The position numbers and the translations under genes are program-made. A stretch of 64,000 nucleotides of DNA. Origin: Microbacterium binotii. Its GTDB lineage: Bacteria > Actinomycetota > Actinomycetes > Actinomycetales > Microbacteriaceae. Shown piece by piece: positions 1 to 7,996 of this stretch (the first letter of the stretch is position 1; each line of letters starts with the position of its first letter). The DNA lies in NCBI RefSeq assembly GCF_021398715.1, contig NZ_CP090347.1, positions 620,001 to 684,000 of the forward strand, written 5' to 3'. The notes beneath the pieces were generated by a model that ran no database searches, was not told where the DNA came from, and saw only the letters and a program-made list of their open reading frames with translations.

Positions 1-1308
1 CGGCAGGTCGCTGGTGAGTCCCGTCGACAGGCCGACCGTGGCGAAGCCCGACACGACGTCGAACAGCACCTTGTCGACATCCGCCTTGGTGATCTGGGCG
101 ATGGTGATCGTGGAGATCGCGACGATCGTCGCGCCCCAGGCCACGACCGACAGTGCGACGCGCTGTACGTCGCTCGGGATGCGGCGGCCGAACGCCTGCA
201 CCGAGGGACGGCCCTTGGCCTCCGACCACACGCTGAGGGCGAGCACCGCGAGGGTGGTGACCTTGATGCCGCCCGCCGTCGACGCCGACCCGCCGCCGAC
301 GAACATGAGCATGGAGCCCACCAGCAGCGAGGAGCCGTGCAGGTCGCCGATCTCGACGACGGAGAAGCCGCCCGAGCGTGTCATCGCCGACAGGAAGAAC
401 GACTGGAAGGTCGTGTCCCAGGCATCCATCCCGCCGAAGGTCAGCGGGTTGTCGTACTCCAGGCTCACAAACACGACGGCGCCGGCGAAGAACAGGATGA
501 CGGTCGTGATGAGGGTGAGCTTGGTGTGCAGCGACCAGTGGCGTACGTGCCACTGATGCCGCCACAGGGTGAAGATCACCGGGAAGCCGATGGACCCCAG
601 GAACACGCCGATCATCAGGACCGTCATGAACAGGTAGTCGTGCGAGAACGGTGCGAGACCGTCGGCGTTGGGCGTGAAGCCGGTGTTCGTGAACGACATC
701 GCGGCGAAGTACGGCGCCTCCCAGAGAGCGGTGATCGGATCCACTCCGCCGGCGAGCAGCGACGGATAGAGCAGGATGGCGAGCCCCGCCTCGATGACGA
801 GTGTGGAGAGGGCGACGGTGCGAAGCAGCGCACCGACCTCGCCGAGGCGCACGGTCTGCCCCTCGTTCACGGGGCCGCCGTGCACGCGCATCGGATTGCT
901 GTCGCCGGCGGCGATGAGCTTCGCGCGCAGCCCCAGCCTGCGGGAGATGATGAGGCCGAGGATCGAGGCGAGGGTCAGGACGCCGAGTGCGCCGACGTTG
1001 ACGCCGATGTAGATCACGACCTGCCCGAGCGGCGACCAGTGCGAGCCCATGTTGACCGTCGACAGACCCGTGACGCAGATGGTGGACACAGCGGTGAACA
1101 GGGCGTCCGCGAGTGGGGTGACCCGGCCGTCCGCCGCCATCGCGGGCAGCGACAGGAGCGCCGTGAACAGCAGGATCAGGCCCGAGAAGATCAGGACCGC
1201 GAAGCGCGCCGGCGACGAGGTCGTGAAGGTCTTGGCGGCATCGCTGATGCGTTCCCACGCGGCGCTGAGCCGACGCCGCGTCGCCGAGCTCGCGGAGTCG
1301 GACGTCAT
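1..1308 (-). CDS. TrkH/KtrB-family potassium uptake channel, C-terminus cut by window edge
   Basis: Membrane subunit of a Trk/Ktr potassium uptake system, which moves K+ across the cytoplasmic membrane. The minus strand from the ATG at 1308 reads 436 codons without a stop, so the C-terminus lies beyond the left edge. Hydrophobic helices alternate with four filter-like loops (CVTGLST, FTNTGFT, TRSGGFS, TVGLSTG), the repeated P-loop pattern of this family. The first 25 residues are polar, then the first helix begins. The family works with a cytosolic RCK subunit (TrkA/KtrA); none is seen here, and it could lie past the edge. The gene is divergent from the ArsR-type regulator at 1396. Confidence 0.9.
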   Translation of the reverse strand, partial: MTSDSASSATRRRLSAAWERISDAAKTFTTSSPARFAVLIFSGLILLFTALLSLPAMAADGRVTPLADALFTAVSTICVTGLSTVNMGSHWSPLGQVVIYIGVNVGALGVLTLASILGLIISRRLGLRAKLIAAGDSNPMRVHGGPVNEGQTVRLGEVGALLRTVALSTLVIEAGLAILLYPSLLAGGVDPITALWEAPYFAAMSFTNTGFTPNADGLAPFSHDYLFMTVLMIGVFLGSIGFPVIFTLWRHQWHVRHWSLHTKLTLITTVILFFAGAVVFVSLEYDNPLTFGGMDAWDTTFQSFFLSAMTRSGGFSVVEIGDLHGSSLLVGSMLMFVGGGSASTAGGIKVTTLAVLALSVWSEAKGRPSVQAFGRRIPSDVQRVALSVVAWGATIVAISTITIAQITKADVDKVLFDVVSGFATVGLSTGLTSDLP

Positions 1309-1383
1309 CCGTGGGACCCTTCGGAGATGCGGAGCGGTCTGCGACCGGAACGCGTGTCATGGTACTCCGCTCGGAGCCCGACT

Positions 1384-1389
1384 AACCTA
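1384..1389 (+). promoter_or_regulatory. -10 box of arsR-type gene, leaderless
   Basis: TAACCT ends 6 nt before the ATG at 1396, so transcription should start at or next to the start codon. Confidence 0.55.
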
Positions 1390-1395
1390 AGGCGC

Positions 1396-1800
1396 ATGGC
1401 GGACATCTTCGGCGTGATCGCGGACGCGACCCGGCGCGACATCCTGCGCCTTCTGCTGGATCGTTCGGCATCCGGACAAGACGGCACGAGCGTCTCGCAC
1501 ATCGTGAGCGAGCTGGGCGTGAGCCAGCCGACGGTCTCGAAGCACCTCAAGGTGCTCCGCGAGAGCGACCTCGTGTCGGTGCGCGAAGAGGGGCAGCACC
1601 GCTACTACAGCCTCTCCCGCGAGCCGCTCGACGAGATCGATGCGTGGCTCATGCCCTTCCTCACAGAGGACGAGGATGCGGCTGCCGCGTTCGTCTCGAC
1701 GCTGCCGGAACCGGCGGCGAATGCGGCTGCAGCCGTCGGTCGCGCGGCCGCATCCGTCAACCGCGCGGTGGCGGCGGCGTTCGGCAAGCGCGGGCGCTGA
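1396..1800 (+). CDS. ArsR-family winged-helix regulator
   Basis: A 134-residue DNA-binding regulator. Residues 1-90 form the ArsR winged helix: a DATRRDILRLLL first helix, a recognition helix in GVSQPTVSKHLKVLRE, and the wing EEGQHRYYSL. The remaining 40 residues are Ala-rich and probably helical. No metal-binding cysteines are visible, so it is more like the growth- or stress-type ArsR proteins (SdpR-like) than a metal sensor. The ATG at 1396 is preferred over longer upstream frames because a -10 box sits 6 nt before it and the HTH homology begins there. Its target is unknown; the nearest divergent gene is the TrkH channel. Confidence 0.85.
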   Translation: MADIFGVIADATRRDILRLLLDRSASGQDGTSVSHIVSELGVSQPTVSKHLKVLRESDLVSVREEGQHRYYSLSREPLDEIDAWLMPFLTEDEDAAAAFVSTLPEPAANAAAAVGRAAASVNRAVAAAFGKRGR

Positions 1801-1802
1801 GC

Positions 1803-2234
1803 TCAGGACCCGCTGCCGGAATCCTCGTCCGGGGTCGTCGAATCCTCGTCCGGTCGGGTAGGCATCGTGCCGTCCTGCTGAGGACCACCCGGACCGCCTT
1901 GACCGAACTCCGGGCGCTCGCCGTCGCCCGCCGATCCGCCCGGACCGAACCCGCCGTCCTGGAACTGAGAGGTCGAAGCGGTTCCGGACAGCGCCCAACC
2001 GGTCGCGATCCCACCGCCGAAGCTGGCGCCGAGGGCGAGCACGGCGCCGGCGGCGATGGCGCCGATCACGAGACCGCGCGGCCGCCGGGACTGCGCCCGT
2101 GCGGGCGTTGCCTCCGGCGCCGTGGGGGGTGCGTAGGAGGCCGCGGCATCGGCGGCGGCCACCGTGGGAGGCGCGGGTGCGGGGGACGGTGCGGCCGGGG
2201 AAGGGGTCGTGGGGGTGGGGTCGTCCGTGGTCAT
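1803..2234 (-). CDS. single-pass membrane protein with disordered ends, unknown function
   Basis: 143 residues. The first 50 are Pro/Thr/Ala-rich and likely disordered. One transmembrane helix follows a basic SRRPRG stretch (about residues 53-78). The exterior tail is rich in Gly, Pro, Asp and Glu and ends in EDSGSGS. No catalytic motif is visible. The gene is convergent with the ArsR-type gene (2 bp apart). Low-complexity single-pass proteins like this are common in Microbacteriaceae and are rarely characterised. Confidence 0.65.
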   Translation of the reverse strand: MTTDDPTPTTPSPAAPSPAPAPPTVAAADAAASYAPPTAPEATPARAQSRRPRGLVIGAIAAGAVLALGASFGGGIATGWALSGTASTSQFQDGGFGPGGSAGDGERPEFGQGGPGGPQQDGTMPTRPDEDSTTPDEDSGSGS

Positions 2235-2372
2235 GAGAAGAGGTTCGCTTGGACGATGAGGCGTTCCATCGGTGCCGACTATGTCGTCGCTATGCGCGTC
2301 ACACGCGTCACTCCGGTTTACACGCGTCTATGCATCCCCCTAGAGTGTGCTGGACCCCGGGGAGGATGGGAC

Positions 2373-2564
2373 ATGGCCGAGTTGCCCGACGTGCGCTTTC
2401 TCACCGTCGCCGAAGTCGCGCAGATCATGCGCGTGTCGAAGATGACGGTGTACCGTCTCGTGCACGCGGGTGAACTGCCCGCCGTGCGCTTCGGGCGCAG
2501 CTATCGGGTGCCCGAATCCGCCGTCACAGAGGCCGTGCAGCGGCCGATCGCCGACGTCGGCTAG
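2373..2564 (+). CDS. BldC/excisionase-type helix-turn-helix protein
   Basis: A 63-residue MerR-type single-HTH protein (HTH_17/excisionase fold). The core runs LTVAEVAQIMRVSKMTVYRL, then HAGELPAVRFGRSYRVPE, the usual recognition helix and wing. The size matches BldC-like developmental regulators of actinobacteria, which bind DNA cooperatively; equivalence to BldC itself is inferred. A TAGAGT box at 2341 and a GGGGAGG ribosome-binding site 8 nt before the ATG support this start. Its stop codon overlaps the TAGACT box of the following bS22 gene. Confidence 0.85.
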   Translation: MAELPDVRFLTVAEVAQIMRVSKMTVYRLVHAGELPAVRFGRSYRVPESAVTEAVQRPIADVG

Positions 2565-2567
2565 ACT
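2562..2567 (+). promoter_or_regulatory. -10 box for bS22, overlapping the upstream stop codon
   Basis: TAGACT begins with the stop codon of the HTH gene. It implies a leader of about 70 nt that starts with a small hairpin, GAGGCA (2573-2578) pairing with TGCCTC (2588-2593), before the GTG at 2647. Confidence 0.45.
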
Positions 2568-2646
2568 TATCCGAGGCATTTTTTCGGTGCCTCGTTCCCG
2601 GGAGCAGGTCATCCTGCGCCCAGACCGCCAACCAGTGAGGTTTTCC

Positions 2647-2745
2647 GTGGGTTCTGTCATCAAGAAGCGCCGCAAGCGCATGGCGAAGAAGAAGCACCGC
2701 AAGCTGCTTCGCAAGACTCGCCACCAGCGCCGCAACAAGAAGTAA
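2647..2745 (+). CDS. 30S ribosomal protein bS22 (AURKAIP1/COX24 domain)
   Basis: A 32-residue, extremely basic protein starting MGSVIKKRRKRMAKKKHRKL and ending in RRNKK. This matches the actinobacterial AURKAIP1/COX24-domain protein, identified in mycobacterial ribosomes as bS22 and bound near the decoding centre. The GTG at 2647 is chosen because a GAGG site lies 7 nt upstream and family members begin with MGS-I-KKRRKRM. The frame stays open upstream, but that part has no family resemblance. Easily missed because of its size. Confidence 0.9.
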   Translation: MGSVIKKRRKRMAKKKHRKLLRKTRHQRRNKK

Positions 2746-2798
2746 GCGGCATCGACACAAGCGCCTGTCCCCTGGACGGGCGCTTCGTGTCTGCGGTC

Positions 2799-2804
2799 TA
2801 GCCT
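2799..2804 (+). promoter_or_regulatory. -10 box of rhodanese gene, leaderless
   Basis: TAGCCT lies exactly 6 nt before the ATG at 2811. Confidence 0.55.
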
Positions 2805-2810
2805 GGTGAC

Positions 2811-3104
2811 ATGAATTCGATCACGGTGCAGCAGCTGCGCGAGCGCGAGGGCGTTCCTCTCATCGACGTGCGAGAGGTGGAGGAGTTCGCCTCCGGCCAC
2901 GTCCCCGGTGCGGTCAACGTTCCGATGTCGACGATCGGCGACAACCTCGACCGCCTGCCCGAGGGGCCTTTCGACGTCATCTGCCAGATGGGCGGCCGCT
3001 CGGCGCGCGTCGTGCAGGCGCTGGAAGCCCGTGGATACGAGGCCACGAACGTCGACGGGGGCACGGGCGAGTGGATCGCCGCGGGCTACCCGGTCGAGTC
3101 CTGA
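2811..3104 (+). CDS. single-domain rhodanese-like protein
   Basis: 97 residues, one rhodanese domain. The N-terminal LIDVREVEEFASGHVPGAVN motif and the active-site loop CQMGGRS (about residue 61, CxxGxRS) indicate a sulfurtransferase-competent cysteine. Likely cytosolic, handling persulfide sulfur; the acceptor is unknown. A glutaredoxin-like protein follows 28 bp downstream, suggesting a small thiol-redox group. The start is fixed by the leaderless promoter. Confidence 0.9.
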   Translation: MNSITVQQLREREGVPLIDVREVEEFASGHVPGAVNVPMSTIGDNLDRLPEGPFDVICQMGGRSARVVQALEARGYEATNVDGGTGEWIAAGYPVES

Positions 3105-3120
3105 GGTCGTATACCCGATC

Positions 3121-3126
3121 TAGGAT
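3121..3126 (+). promoter_or_regulatory. -10 box of glutaredoxin-like gene, leaderless
   Basis: TAGGAT lies exactly 6 nt before the GTG at 3133. This favours that start over the in-frame GTG at 3127, which directly abuts the box. Confidence 0.5.
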
Positions 3127-3132
3127 GTGAGC

Positions 3133-3414
3133 GTGAGAACCATCACGCTCATCGGCAAAGAAGGCTGCCACCTCTGCGACGTCGCGCGCGGGGTGATCGA
3201 GCATGTCCTGGCCGAACTCCCCGACGACGCGGCCGACCGCATCCAGCTCGAGGAGAGGTCCATCCTCGATGACGCGGCGTTGCACGAGCAGTGGGCTGAG
3301 AAGATCCCCGTCGTCATGATCGATGACGACCTGCACGCGTACTGGCGGGTGAACCCCGAGCGGCTGCGCGCCGCCGTCGAGGACGCCACCCGCCCCGAAG
3401 GAGCATCACTGTGA
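3133..3414 (+). CDS. glutaredoxin-like thioredoxin-fold protein (DUF836 type)
   Basis: 93 residues. It opens with a beta strand and then the CxxC motif GCHLCD, the thioredoxin-fold redox site. Later come a cis-proline-type segment IPVVMIDDD and a C-terminal helix. This is the short glutaredoxin-like family (DUF836). The two cysteines support disulfide exchange; the partner is unknown. The start at GTG 3133 follows from the -10 spacing; GTG 3127 would add two residues. The stop TGA overlaps the GTG start of the next gene by 4 nt, so the two are probably co-translated. Confidence 0.8.
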   Translation: MRTITLIGKEGCHLCDVARGVIEHVLAELPDDAADRIQLEERSILDDAALHEQWAEKIPVVMIDDDLHAYWRVNPERLRAAVEDATRPEGASL

Positions 3415-3710
3415 CCATCCGCCACATCGTCGCCTGGAAGCTCGCCGCCACCGATGCCGATCAGCGCATCGAGCATGCCACGGGCATCACCACGCGCCTC
3501 CTCGCCCTGGACGGCGTCGTGCCCAGCATCCGCGCCATCTCCTCGGGTGCCGACGTCCTCGGCGGCGAGAACTGGGACGTGGCGATCGTCGCCGACTTCG
3601 ACGACGTCGACGGCCTGCACGAGTACATCGAGCACCCCGCCCACCAAGAGGTCGTCACCTACGTGCGCTCGGTGGTCTCGTCGCGCGTCGCGGTGGACTT
3701 CGAGCTCTGA
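3411..3710 (+). CDS. Dabb-domain (stress-responsive A/B barrel) protein
   Basis: 99 residues of the dimeric alpha/beta-barrel (Dabb) family. Family signs are the IRHIVAWKL first strand, a central NWDVAIVADFDDVDGLHEY segment and HPAHQEVVTYVR. Members are small ferredoxin-like-fold proteins, some enzymes and some of unknown role; no specific activity can be assigned. Its start overlaps the previous stop (GTGA). Its 3' end overlaps the convergent mscS-type gene by 52 bp. Confidence 0.85.
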   Translation: MTIRHIVAWKLAATDADQRIEHATGITTRLLALDGVVPSIRAISSGADVLGGENWDVAIVADFDDVDGLHEYIEHPAHQEVVTYVRSVVSSRVAVDFEL

Positions 3711-4873
3711 GCCTGTTCCTCCCCGCCTGAGACGACGGGGATCGCCTGCGTGAAGGTGTCGGCACGTGCCTCTGCCTCGGCGCTGCCGGTGAACAGTCCC
3801 GCATCCTGCGGCGTCGGCTCGTACGTCTGCGGAGCCGCACCGTCGGGCTCCGTCATGAGCACGCGCTGGACCGGCAGGGCGGCCGGCATGGCGGCCTGGG
3901 TCCAGGTGACCATCGCCTCCCGCACGAGGCAGCGGAGGTCGAACAGCGTCGGGGCGTCCCGTGCGGTGACCAGGATGCGCACGCGTACGTAGCCGCCGGT
4001 GGCCTCCGTCACCTGGAGGACGCTGGCGCGACCGTCCCAGAGGTCGGTGTGCGCGAGCACCTCGTCGAGGTGTTCCCGCATCCGCGCGGGGGAGACGCGC
4101 CAGTCCAGGTCGAGTTCGACGGCGCCGAGCAGCTCGGAGCCACGACGGGTCCAGTTCTGGAACGGCGTGGTCGTGAAGTACGTGCAGGGCAGCACCAGCC
4201 TGCGCTCGTCCCACAGATCCAGCACGACGTAGCTGAGGGTGATCTCGCCCACTCGGCCCCACTCGCCCTCGACGACGACCACGTCATCGACGCGCAGGGC
4301 GTCGCTGAAGACGATCTGCAGGCCGGCGAAGATGTTGGCCAGGACCGACTGCGCCGCGAGTCCGGCGACGATAGAGGCGATGCCCGCAGAGGCCAGCACA
4401 CTCGCGCCCACCGCGCGGACGGCGGGGAAGGTGAGCAGCGCCGCGCCGATGGCGAGCACGACGATCAGCACGATCGCGAGGCGCTTCACGATGAGCGTCT
4501 GGGTGCGGATGCGGCGAGCGAGCCGGTTGTCGGGCACGTCGATGCGGTAGCGGCCCAGGGTGAGATCCGTGCCGAACGCGACGAGAGCACCCAACAGCCA
4601 CGCCGTCGCGCCGATGACGAGGATCGTGAACGCCTGATCGAGCATCGGACGCCAGTCGCGGAGCGGGAAGGCCACCGTCACGGCGATCCACGTCGCGACG
4701 AGGAAGGCGAGCGTGCGAAACGGTGCACGCGCTCGGCGCACGAGTCCGTTCGGCCAGGACTTGCGTCGCCCGGTCAGTCGGGTGGAGACGGTCGCCGCGA
4801 CCGTCACCAGGGCGGCGGCGACGAGGGCGATGGCCAGGATCAGGGCGAACTGCGCCCAGGGGTTGTCGAGCAT
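3659..4873 (-). CDS. MscS-family small-conductance mechanosensitive channel
   Basis: 404 residues. Several N-terminal hydrophobic helices are followed by a Gly/Ala-rich pore helix (GIASIVAGLAAQSVLANIFAG), the hallmark of MscS TM3. The cytoplasmic beta domain follows (VDDVVVVEGEWGRVGEI, then LPCTYFTTTPFQNWT) and then an alpha/beta domain. It is expected to release solutes on hypo-osmotic shock at the inner membrane. The last 60 residues are polar, low-complexity tail. An AGGAGG site precedes the ATG at 4873. About 290 bp of non-coding DNA with a palindromic repeat separates it from the ABC operon. Confidence 0.92.
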   Translation of the reverse strand: MLDNPWAQFALILAIALVAAALVTVAATVSTRLTGRRKSWPNGLVRRARAPFRTLAFLVATWIAVTVAFPLRDWRPMLDQAFTILVIGATAWLLGALVAFGTDLTLGRYRIDVPDNRLARRIRTQTLIVKRLAIVLIVVLAIGAALLTFPAVRAVGASVLASAGIASIVAGLAAQSVLANIFAGLQIVFSDALRVDDVVVVEGEWGRVGEITLSYVVLDLWDERRLVLPCTYFTTTPFQNWTRRGSELLGAVELDLDWRVSPARMREHLDEVLAHTDLWDGRASVLQVTEATGGYVRVRILVTARDAPTLFDLRCLVREAMVTWTQAAMPAALPVQRVLMTEPDGAAPQTYEPTPQDAGLFTGSAEAEARADTFTQAIPVVSGGEEQAQSSKSTATRDETTERT

Positions 4874-5037
4874 GGTCCTCCTTCGGGTCCGACCACGCTA
4901 CGTGCAGCGCCCGAACCGGCCGCTCGACTCGACAGCCGGTGCCGGCTCGGGTGATACTTCGTGCCCTCGGCGGGGTGCGTCAGGTGCCGGCATCCCCTCG
5001 GTGCGGCGGTCTCCCCATGCGGCCCGCCGCTGATGCC

Positions 5038-5122
5038 ACACTTCTCCGCATCCGCCACAGAGGTTTCCTGTCGCGGATGCGGAGAAGTGTCGCGATTGCG
5101 CAACTGTGACGCAACTCGGGCA
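5038..5122. repeat. REP-like palindromic element, copy A
   Basis: Two 18-nt perfect arms, ACACTTCTCCGCATCCGC (5038-5055) and its complement (5073-5090), with an inner ACAG/CTGT pair. It is followed 20 nt later by CGCAACTCGGGCA (5110-5122). The same layout occurs at 9358-9445, so this looks like a dispersed intergenic repeat and not only a terminator. Confidence 0.7.
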
Positions 5123-5160
5123 GGCGGGGGAGGCGGCCGAGCCAGGGGACGGCGGCGGGG

Positions 5161-6267
5161 TCAGTCGCGGGGACGCGTGGCGACCGGCACCGGATCGAGG
5201 GCGATCCGCACAGTATCGCCGTACTGCACGCGCTCACCGGCGTCGTGCTGCATGTTCAGCAGCGTGCCGTCCGCCGTGCGCACGACCGATCGTCGGAAGC
5301 TGCCCAGGAAGGTGCTCTCCTGCACGGTCGCGTCGATCCCCGGCGCATCGGATGCGGTGAAGCGCACGTTCTCGGGCCGCGCGAACACGTCGACCGGGCC
5401 CGCATCCACCGGCGACTGCAGCGGCAGGCGCTGACCCCAGACGTCGACGAACCCGCCGACGACGGTGCCCGGGACCAGGCTCGAGACGCCGACGAATGCC
5501 GCGACCTGGGCCGTGGCGGGCTTCAGATACAGATCCTCCGGCGTACCGATCTGCTCGATGCGGCCCGCGTTCATCACCGCGATGCGGTCGGATACCGCGA
5601 GAGCCTCCTCCTGGTCGTGCGTCACGAAAACGGTGGTGATTCCGAGGCGCAGCTGGATGCGGCGGATCTCGTCGCGCAGTTGCACGCGCACCTTCGCGTC
5701 GAGCGCCGAGAGCGGCTCATCGAGCAGCAGCACCCTGGGCTCGGTCACGAGCGCGCGCGCGAGCGCCACACGCTGCTGCTGGCCGCCCGACAGCTGGTGC
5801 GGGAACCGGTCGGCGAGGTGACCGAGGCCGACGAGGTCGAGCGCGTCTCCCGAGCGCCGAGCAGCCTCGGTCTTGCCGACGCCGCGACGCCGCAGGCCGA
5901 AGGCGGTGTTCTCGAGCACCCGCAGATGCGGGAAGAGCGAGTACGACTGGAACACCATGCCGATGTCGCGCTTGTTCGTGGGGACGCCCGAGACATCGTG
6001 CCCCGCGAGGAGGACGGCACCGTCGGTGGCACGTTCGAGGCCGGCGAGGACGCGCAGTGCGGTGGTCTTGCCGCATCCCGACGGGCCCAGCAGCGACACG
6101 AACTCGCCGGGGGCGATGTCGAGGTCGACGCCGTGCAGCACCCGCGTCGCGCCGTAGTCCTTCACGACGCCGCGGAACTGCACGCGGGTTCCCGAGCCGG
6201 CCTCCGCGAGCAGCATGTTGTCGGAGGTCGAGGGGAGCCCCCGCAGGGGGGTGTCTGCCGTGGTCAT
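5161..6267 (-). CDS. ABC importer ATP-binding subunit (PotA/FbpC-like)
   Basis: 368 residues. The nucleotide-binding domain has Walker A GPSGCGKTT, Q-loop FQSYSLFPH, signature LSGGQQQR, Walker B VLLLDEPLSALD and the switch histidine in VTHDQEEAL. A C-terminal TOBE-type region (about 240-368) contains FARPENVRF. This is the polyamine/iron/molybdate-type import ATPase. The ATG at 6267 overlaps the permease stop (ATGA); longer frames upstream lie inside the permease gene. It is the last gene of the operon SBP-permease-permease-ATPase. The substrate cannot be read from sequence. Confidence 0.93.
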   Translation of the reverse strand: MTTADTPLRGLPSTSDNMLLAEAGSGTRVQFRGVVKDYGATRVLHGVDLDIAPGEFVSLLGPSGCGKTTALRVLAGLERATDGAVLLAGHDVSGVPTNKRDIGMVFQSYSLFPHLRVLENTAFGLRRRGVGKTEAARRSGDALDLVGLGHLADRFPHQLSGGQQQRVALARALVTEPRVLLLDEPLSALDAKVRVQLRDEIRRIQLRLGITTVFVTHDQEEALAVSDRIAVMNAGRIEQIGTPEDLYLKPATAQVAAFVGVSSLVPGTVVGGFVDVWGQRLPLQSPVDAGPVDVFARPENVRFTASDAPGIDATVQESTFLGSFRRSVVRTADGTLLNMQHDAGERVQYGDTVRIALDPVPVATRPRD

Positions 6268-7067
6268 GAGTTCTTCCTTCCGGCGCCCAGGCGTCCGGCC
6301 CGGCCGATGATGAGCAGCAGCACGAACGCGAAGGCGAGTGCGAGCAGGGTGAAGATGGCGGCGGCCCACGCATCCTGTCGGTTGATGAGGACGAGCGCCG
6401 TCTGCAGCACCTGACGATTCAGCAGAGAGGCGATCGTGAACTCGCCGAGCACGACGGCGACCGAGATGAGCGATGCGGCGAGCAGCCCCTGTCGGAGATT
6501 GGGGACGATCACCCGCACGAGCACGCCGAACCAGCCCGCGCCGAGGGTGCGTGCGGCCTCCGACAGCGTCTTGATGTCGATCGCGTCGATCGAGGCCTGG
6601 ATCGAGCGGTACGTGAACGGCAGCACGAGCACGCCGTACGCGAAGGCGAGCGTCCACGCACCGGTGCCGAGGCTCCGACCGATCTGCAGGTAGATCGGGG
6701 CGAGTCCGACGACGAGCACGATCGCGGGGATCGAGATCGGCAGCAGGGCCAGGAACTCGAAGCCGCGACGCAGCTGCGGGAACTTCAGGGCGACCAGCAC
6801 CATCGTGGGCGTGAACAGGAAGAGCACGAGGGCGACCGTCACGGCCGCGAGGGAGAGCGAGTTGCCCAGCCCGGTCCAGATCGGGGCGTACTTCGCGGCG
6901 TTCGCGGGGTCGAAGACGGCCAGCCACCGCGCCGGGGTGAGAGCGTCGGTGCCGGGCAGCGGCGCGAGCGTGAAGAGGACCGTTGCGACGAACGGGACGG
7001 CGAAGACGGCGCCGACGACGATGCCGATGATCCAGCGGGTGAGGGGGGAGGGGGCGAAGGTCTTCAC
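6264..7067 (-). CDS. ABC importer permease 2 (PotC-like)
   Basis: 267 residues with about six hydrophobic helices. A binding-protein-dependent transport signature (EAARTLGAGWFGVLVRVIVP) near residue 175 is the coupling helix that docks to the ATPase. The true start is the GTG at 7067 (VKTFAPSP), which overlaps the preceding permease stop by 4 nt; the open frame upstream of it is a shadow of permease 1. It forms the heterodimeric channel with the product of 7064-7996. Confidence 0.92.
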   Translation of the reverse strand: MKTFAPSPLTRWIIGIVVGAVFAVPFVATVLFTLAPLPGTDALTPARWLAVFDPANAAKYAPIWTGLGNSLSLAAVTVALVLFLFTPTMVLVALKFPQLRRGFEFLALLPISIPAIVLVVGLAPIYLQIGRSLGTGAWTLAFAYGVLVLPFTYRSIQASIDAIDIKTLSEAARTLGAGWFGVLVRVIVPNLRQGLLAASLISVAVVLGEFTIASLLNRQVLQTALVLINRQDAWAAAIFTLLALAFAFVLLLIIGRAGRLGAGRKNS

Positions 7068-7996
7068 GCCTGCCACCTCGCTGCCCGACGCTGGATGAGC
7101 GCGTACACACCCATCACGACGGCGACGACCACGATCATGCCGAAGGCAAGGGCGCCGGCGAGGTTCTCGCGTCCGAGCAGCGTCTCGCTCGTGAGCGCCG
7201 TGCGGATCTGCAGCGGGACGATCTGCGAGCCCTGGCTCGCGAGCGCCGCCGCCGTCGCGTACGAGGAGAACGCGTTCGCGAACAGGAGCAGAAGGCTCGC
7301 GAGGAAGGACGGCGCGAGCACCGGGAAGCCGATGTGCAGCCAGAAGGTGCGCGGCGTGCCGCCGAGGGTCTGATGAGCCTCGGCCCACTGGGGCTTCAGA
7401 GCCGCGAGGGCCGGCATGAAGGTGATGATCATGAGCGGCACCTGGAACACGATGTATGCGGGGATGAGACCGGGAAGGGAGTAGATCCAGGCGCCGTCGG
7501 CGTACGGGTCGATGCCGAGAACGTTCTTCAGCAGCAGCGTGACGACCCCCTGCGTCCCGATGGCGGCCACCATGACGAAGGCGAGCATCACGCCGCCGAA
7601 CTGCGCCAGGACGCCGGATGCTGCATCCACCGTGCTGCGGACGAAGCCGGTCTCGGGAAGCCCCAGCATCGCGTAGCAGACGACCGCACCCACGACCGCG
7701 CCCAGCAGCGCCGTGAGCAGCGACACCCAGGTCGAGTTCCAGAAGGTCATGAGGATGACCGGGTCGCCCAGCGCCGCGATGTTGTCGAGCGTGAACGCGC
7801 CGTGAGCGTCGAAGAGCCCGGACCCGACGGCGAGCACGGTCGGCAGGGCGAGGAAGAGGGCGATGTACGCCGCGAACGGAGCAAGGCCGAGCCAGGACAG
7901 GTCACGCCCAGCGCCCCGCCGCCGGGGAGCCTGGGGCTCCCTGGCGACGGGGCGCGCGTCCTGCGTGTCGCGGTCGGCCACGACGGATGCGGTCAC
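7064..7996 (-). CDS. ABC importer permease 1 (PotB-like)
   Basis: 310 residues. The first 45 are polar, then six or so transmembrane helices. The coupling motif is EAHQTLGGTPRTFWLHIGFP near residue 210. GTG 7996 (VTASVVADRD) overlaps the stop of the substrate-binding protein gene, which decides the start. Partner of permease 2 in one importer. The larger N-terminal region of permease 1 compared with permease 2 is usual in Pot-type systems. Confidence 0.92.
   Translation of the reverse strand: MTASVVADRDTQDARPVAREPQAPRRRGAGRDLSWLGLAPFAAYIALFLALPTVLAVGSGLFDAHGAFTLDNIAALGDPVILMTFWNSTWVSLLTALLGAVVGAVVCYAMLGLPETGFVRSTVDAASGVLAQFGGVMLAFVMVAAIGTQGVVTLLLKNVLGIDPYADGAWIYSLPGLIPAYIVFQVPLMIITFMPALAALKPQWAEAHQTLGGTPRTFWLHIGFPVLAPSFLASLLLLFANAFSSYATAAALASQGSQIVPLQIRTALTSETLLGRENLAGALAFGMIVVVAVVMGVYALIQRRAARWQA

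Noticed and set aside
337..1395. Long open frame upstream of the ArsR gene
   Set aside because: It is the shadow of the TrkH gene in high-GC DNA; no conserved sequence and no start signal.
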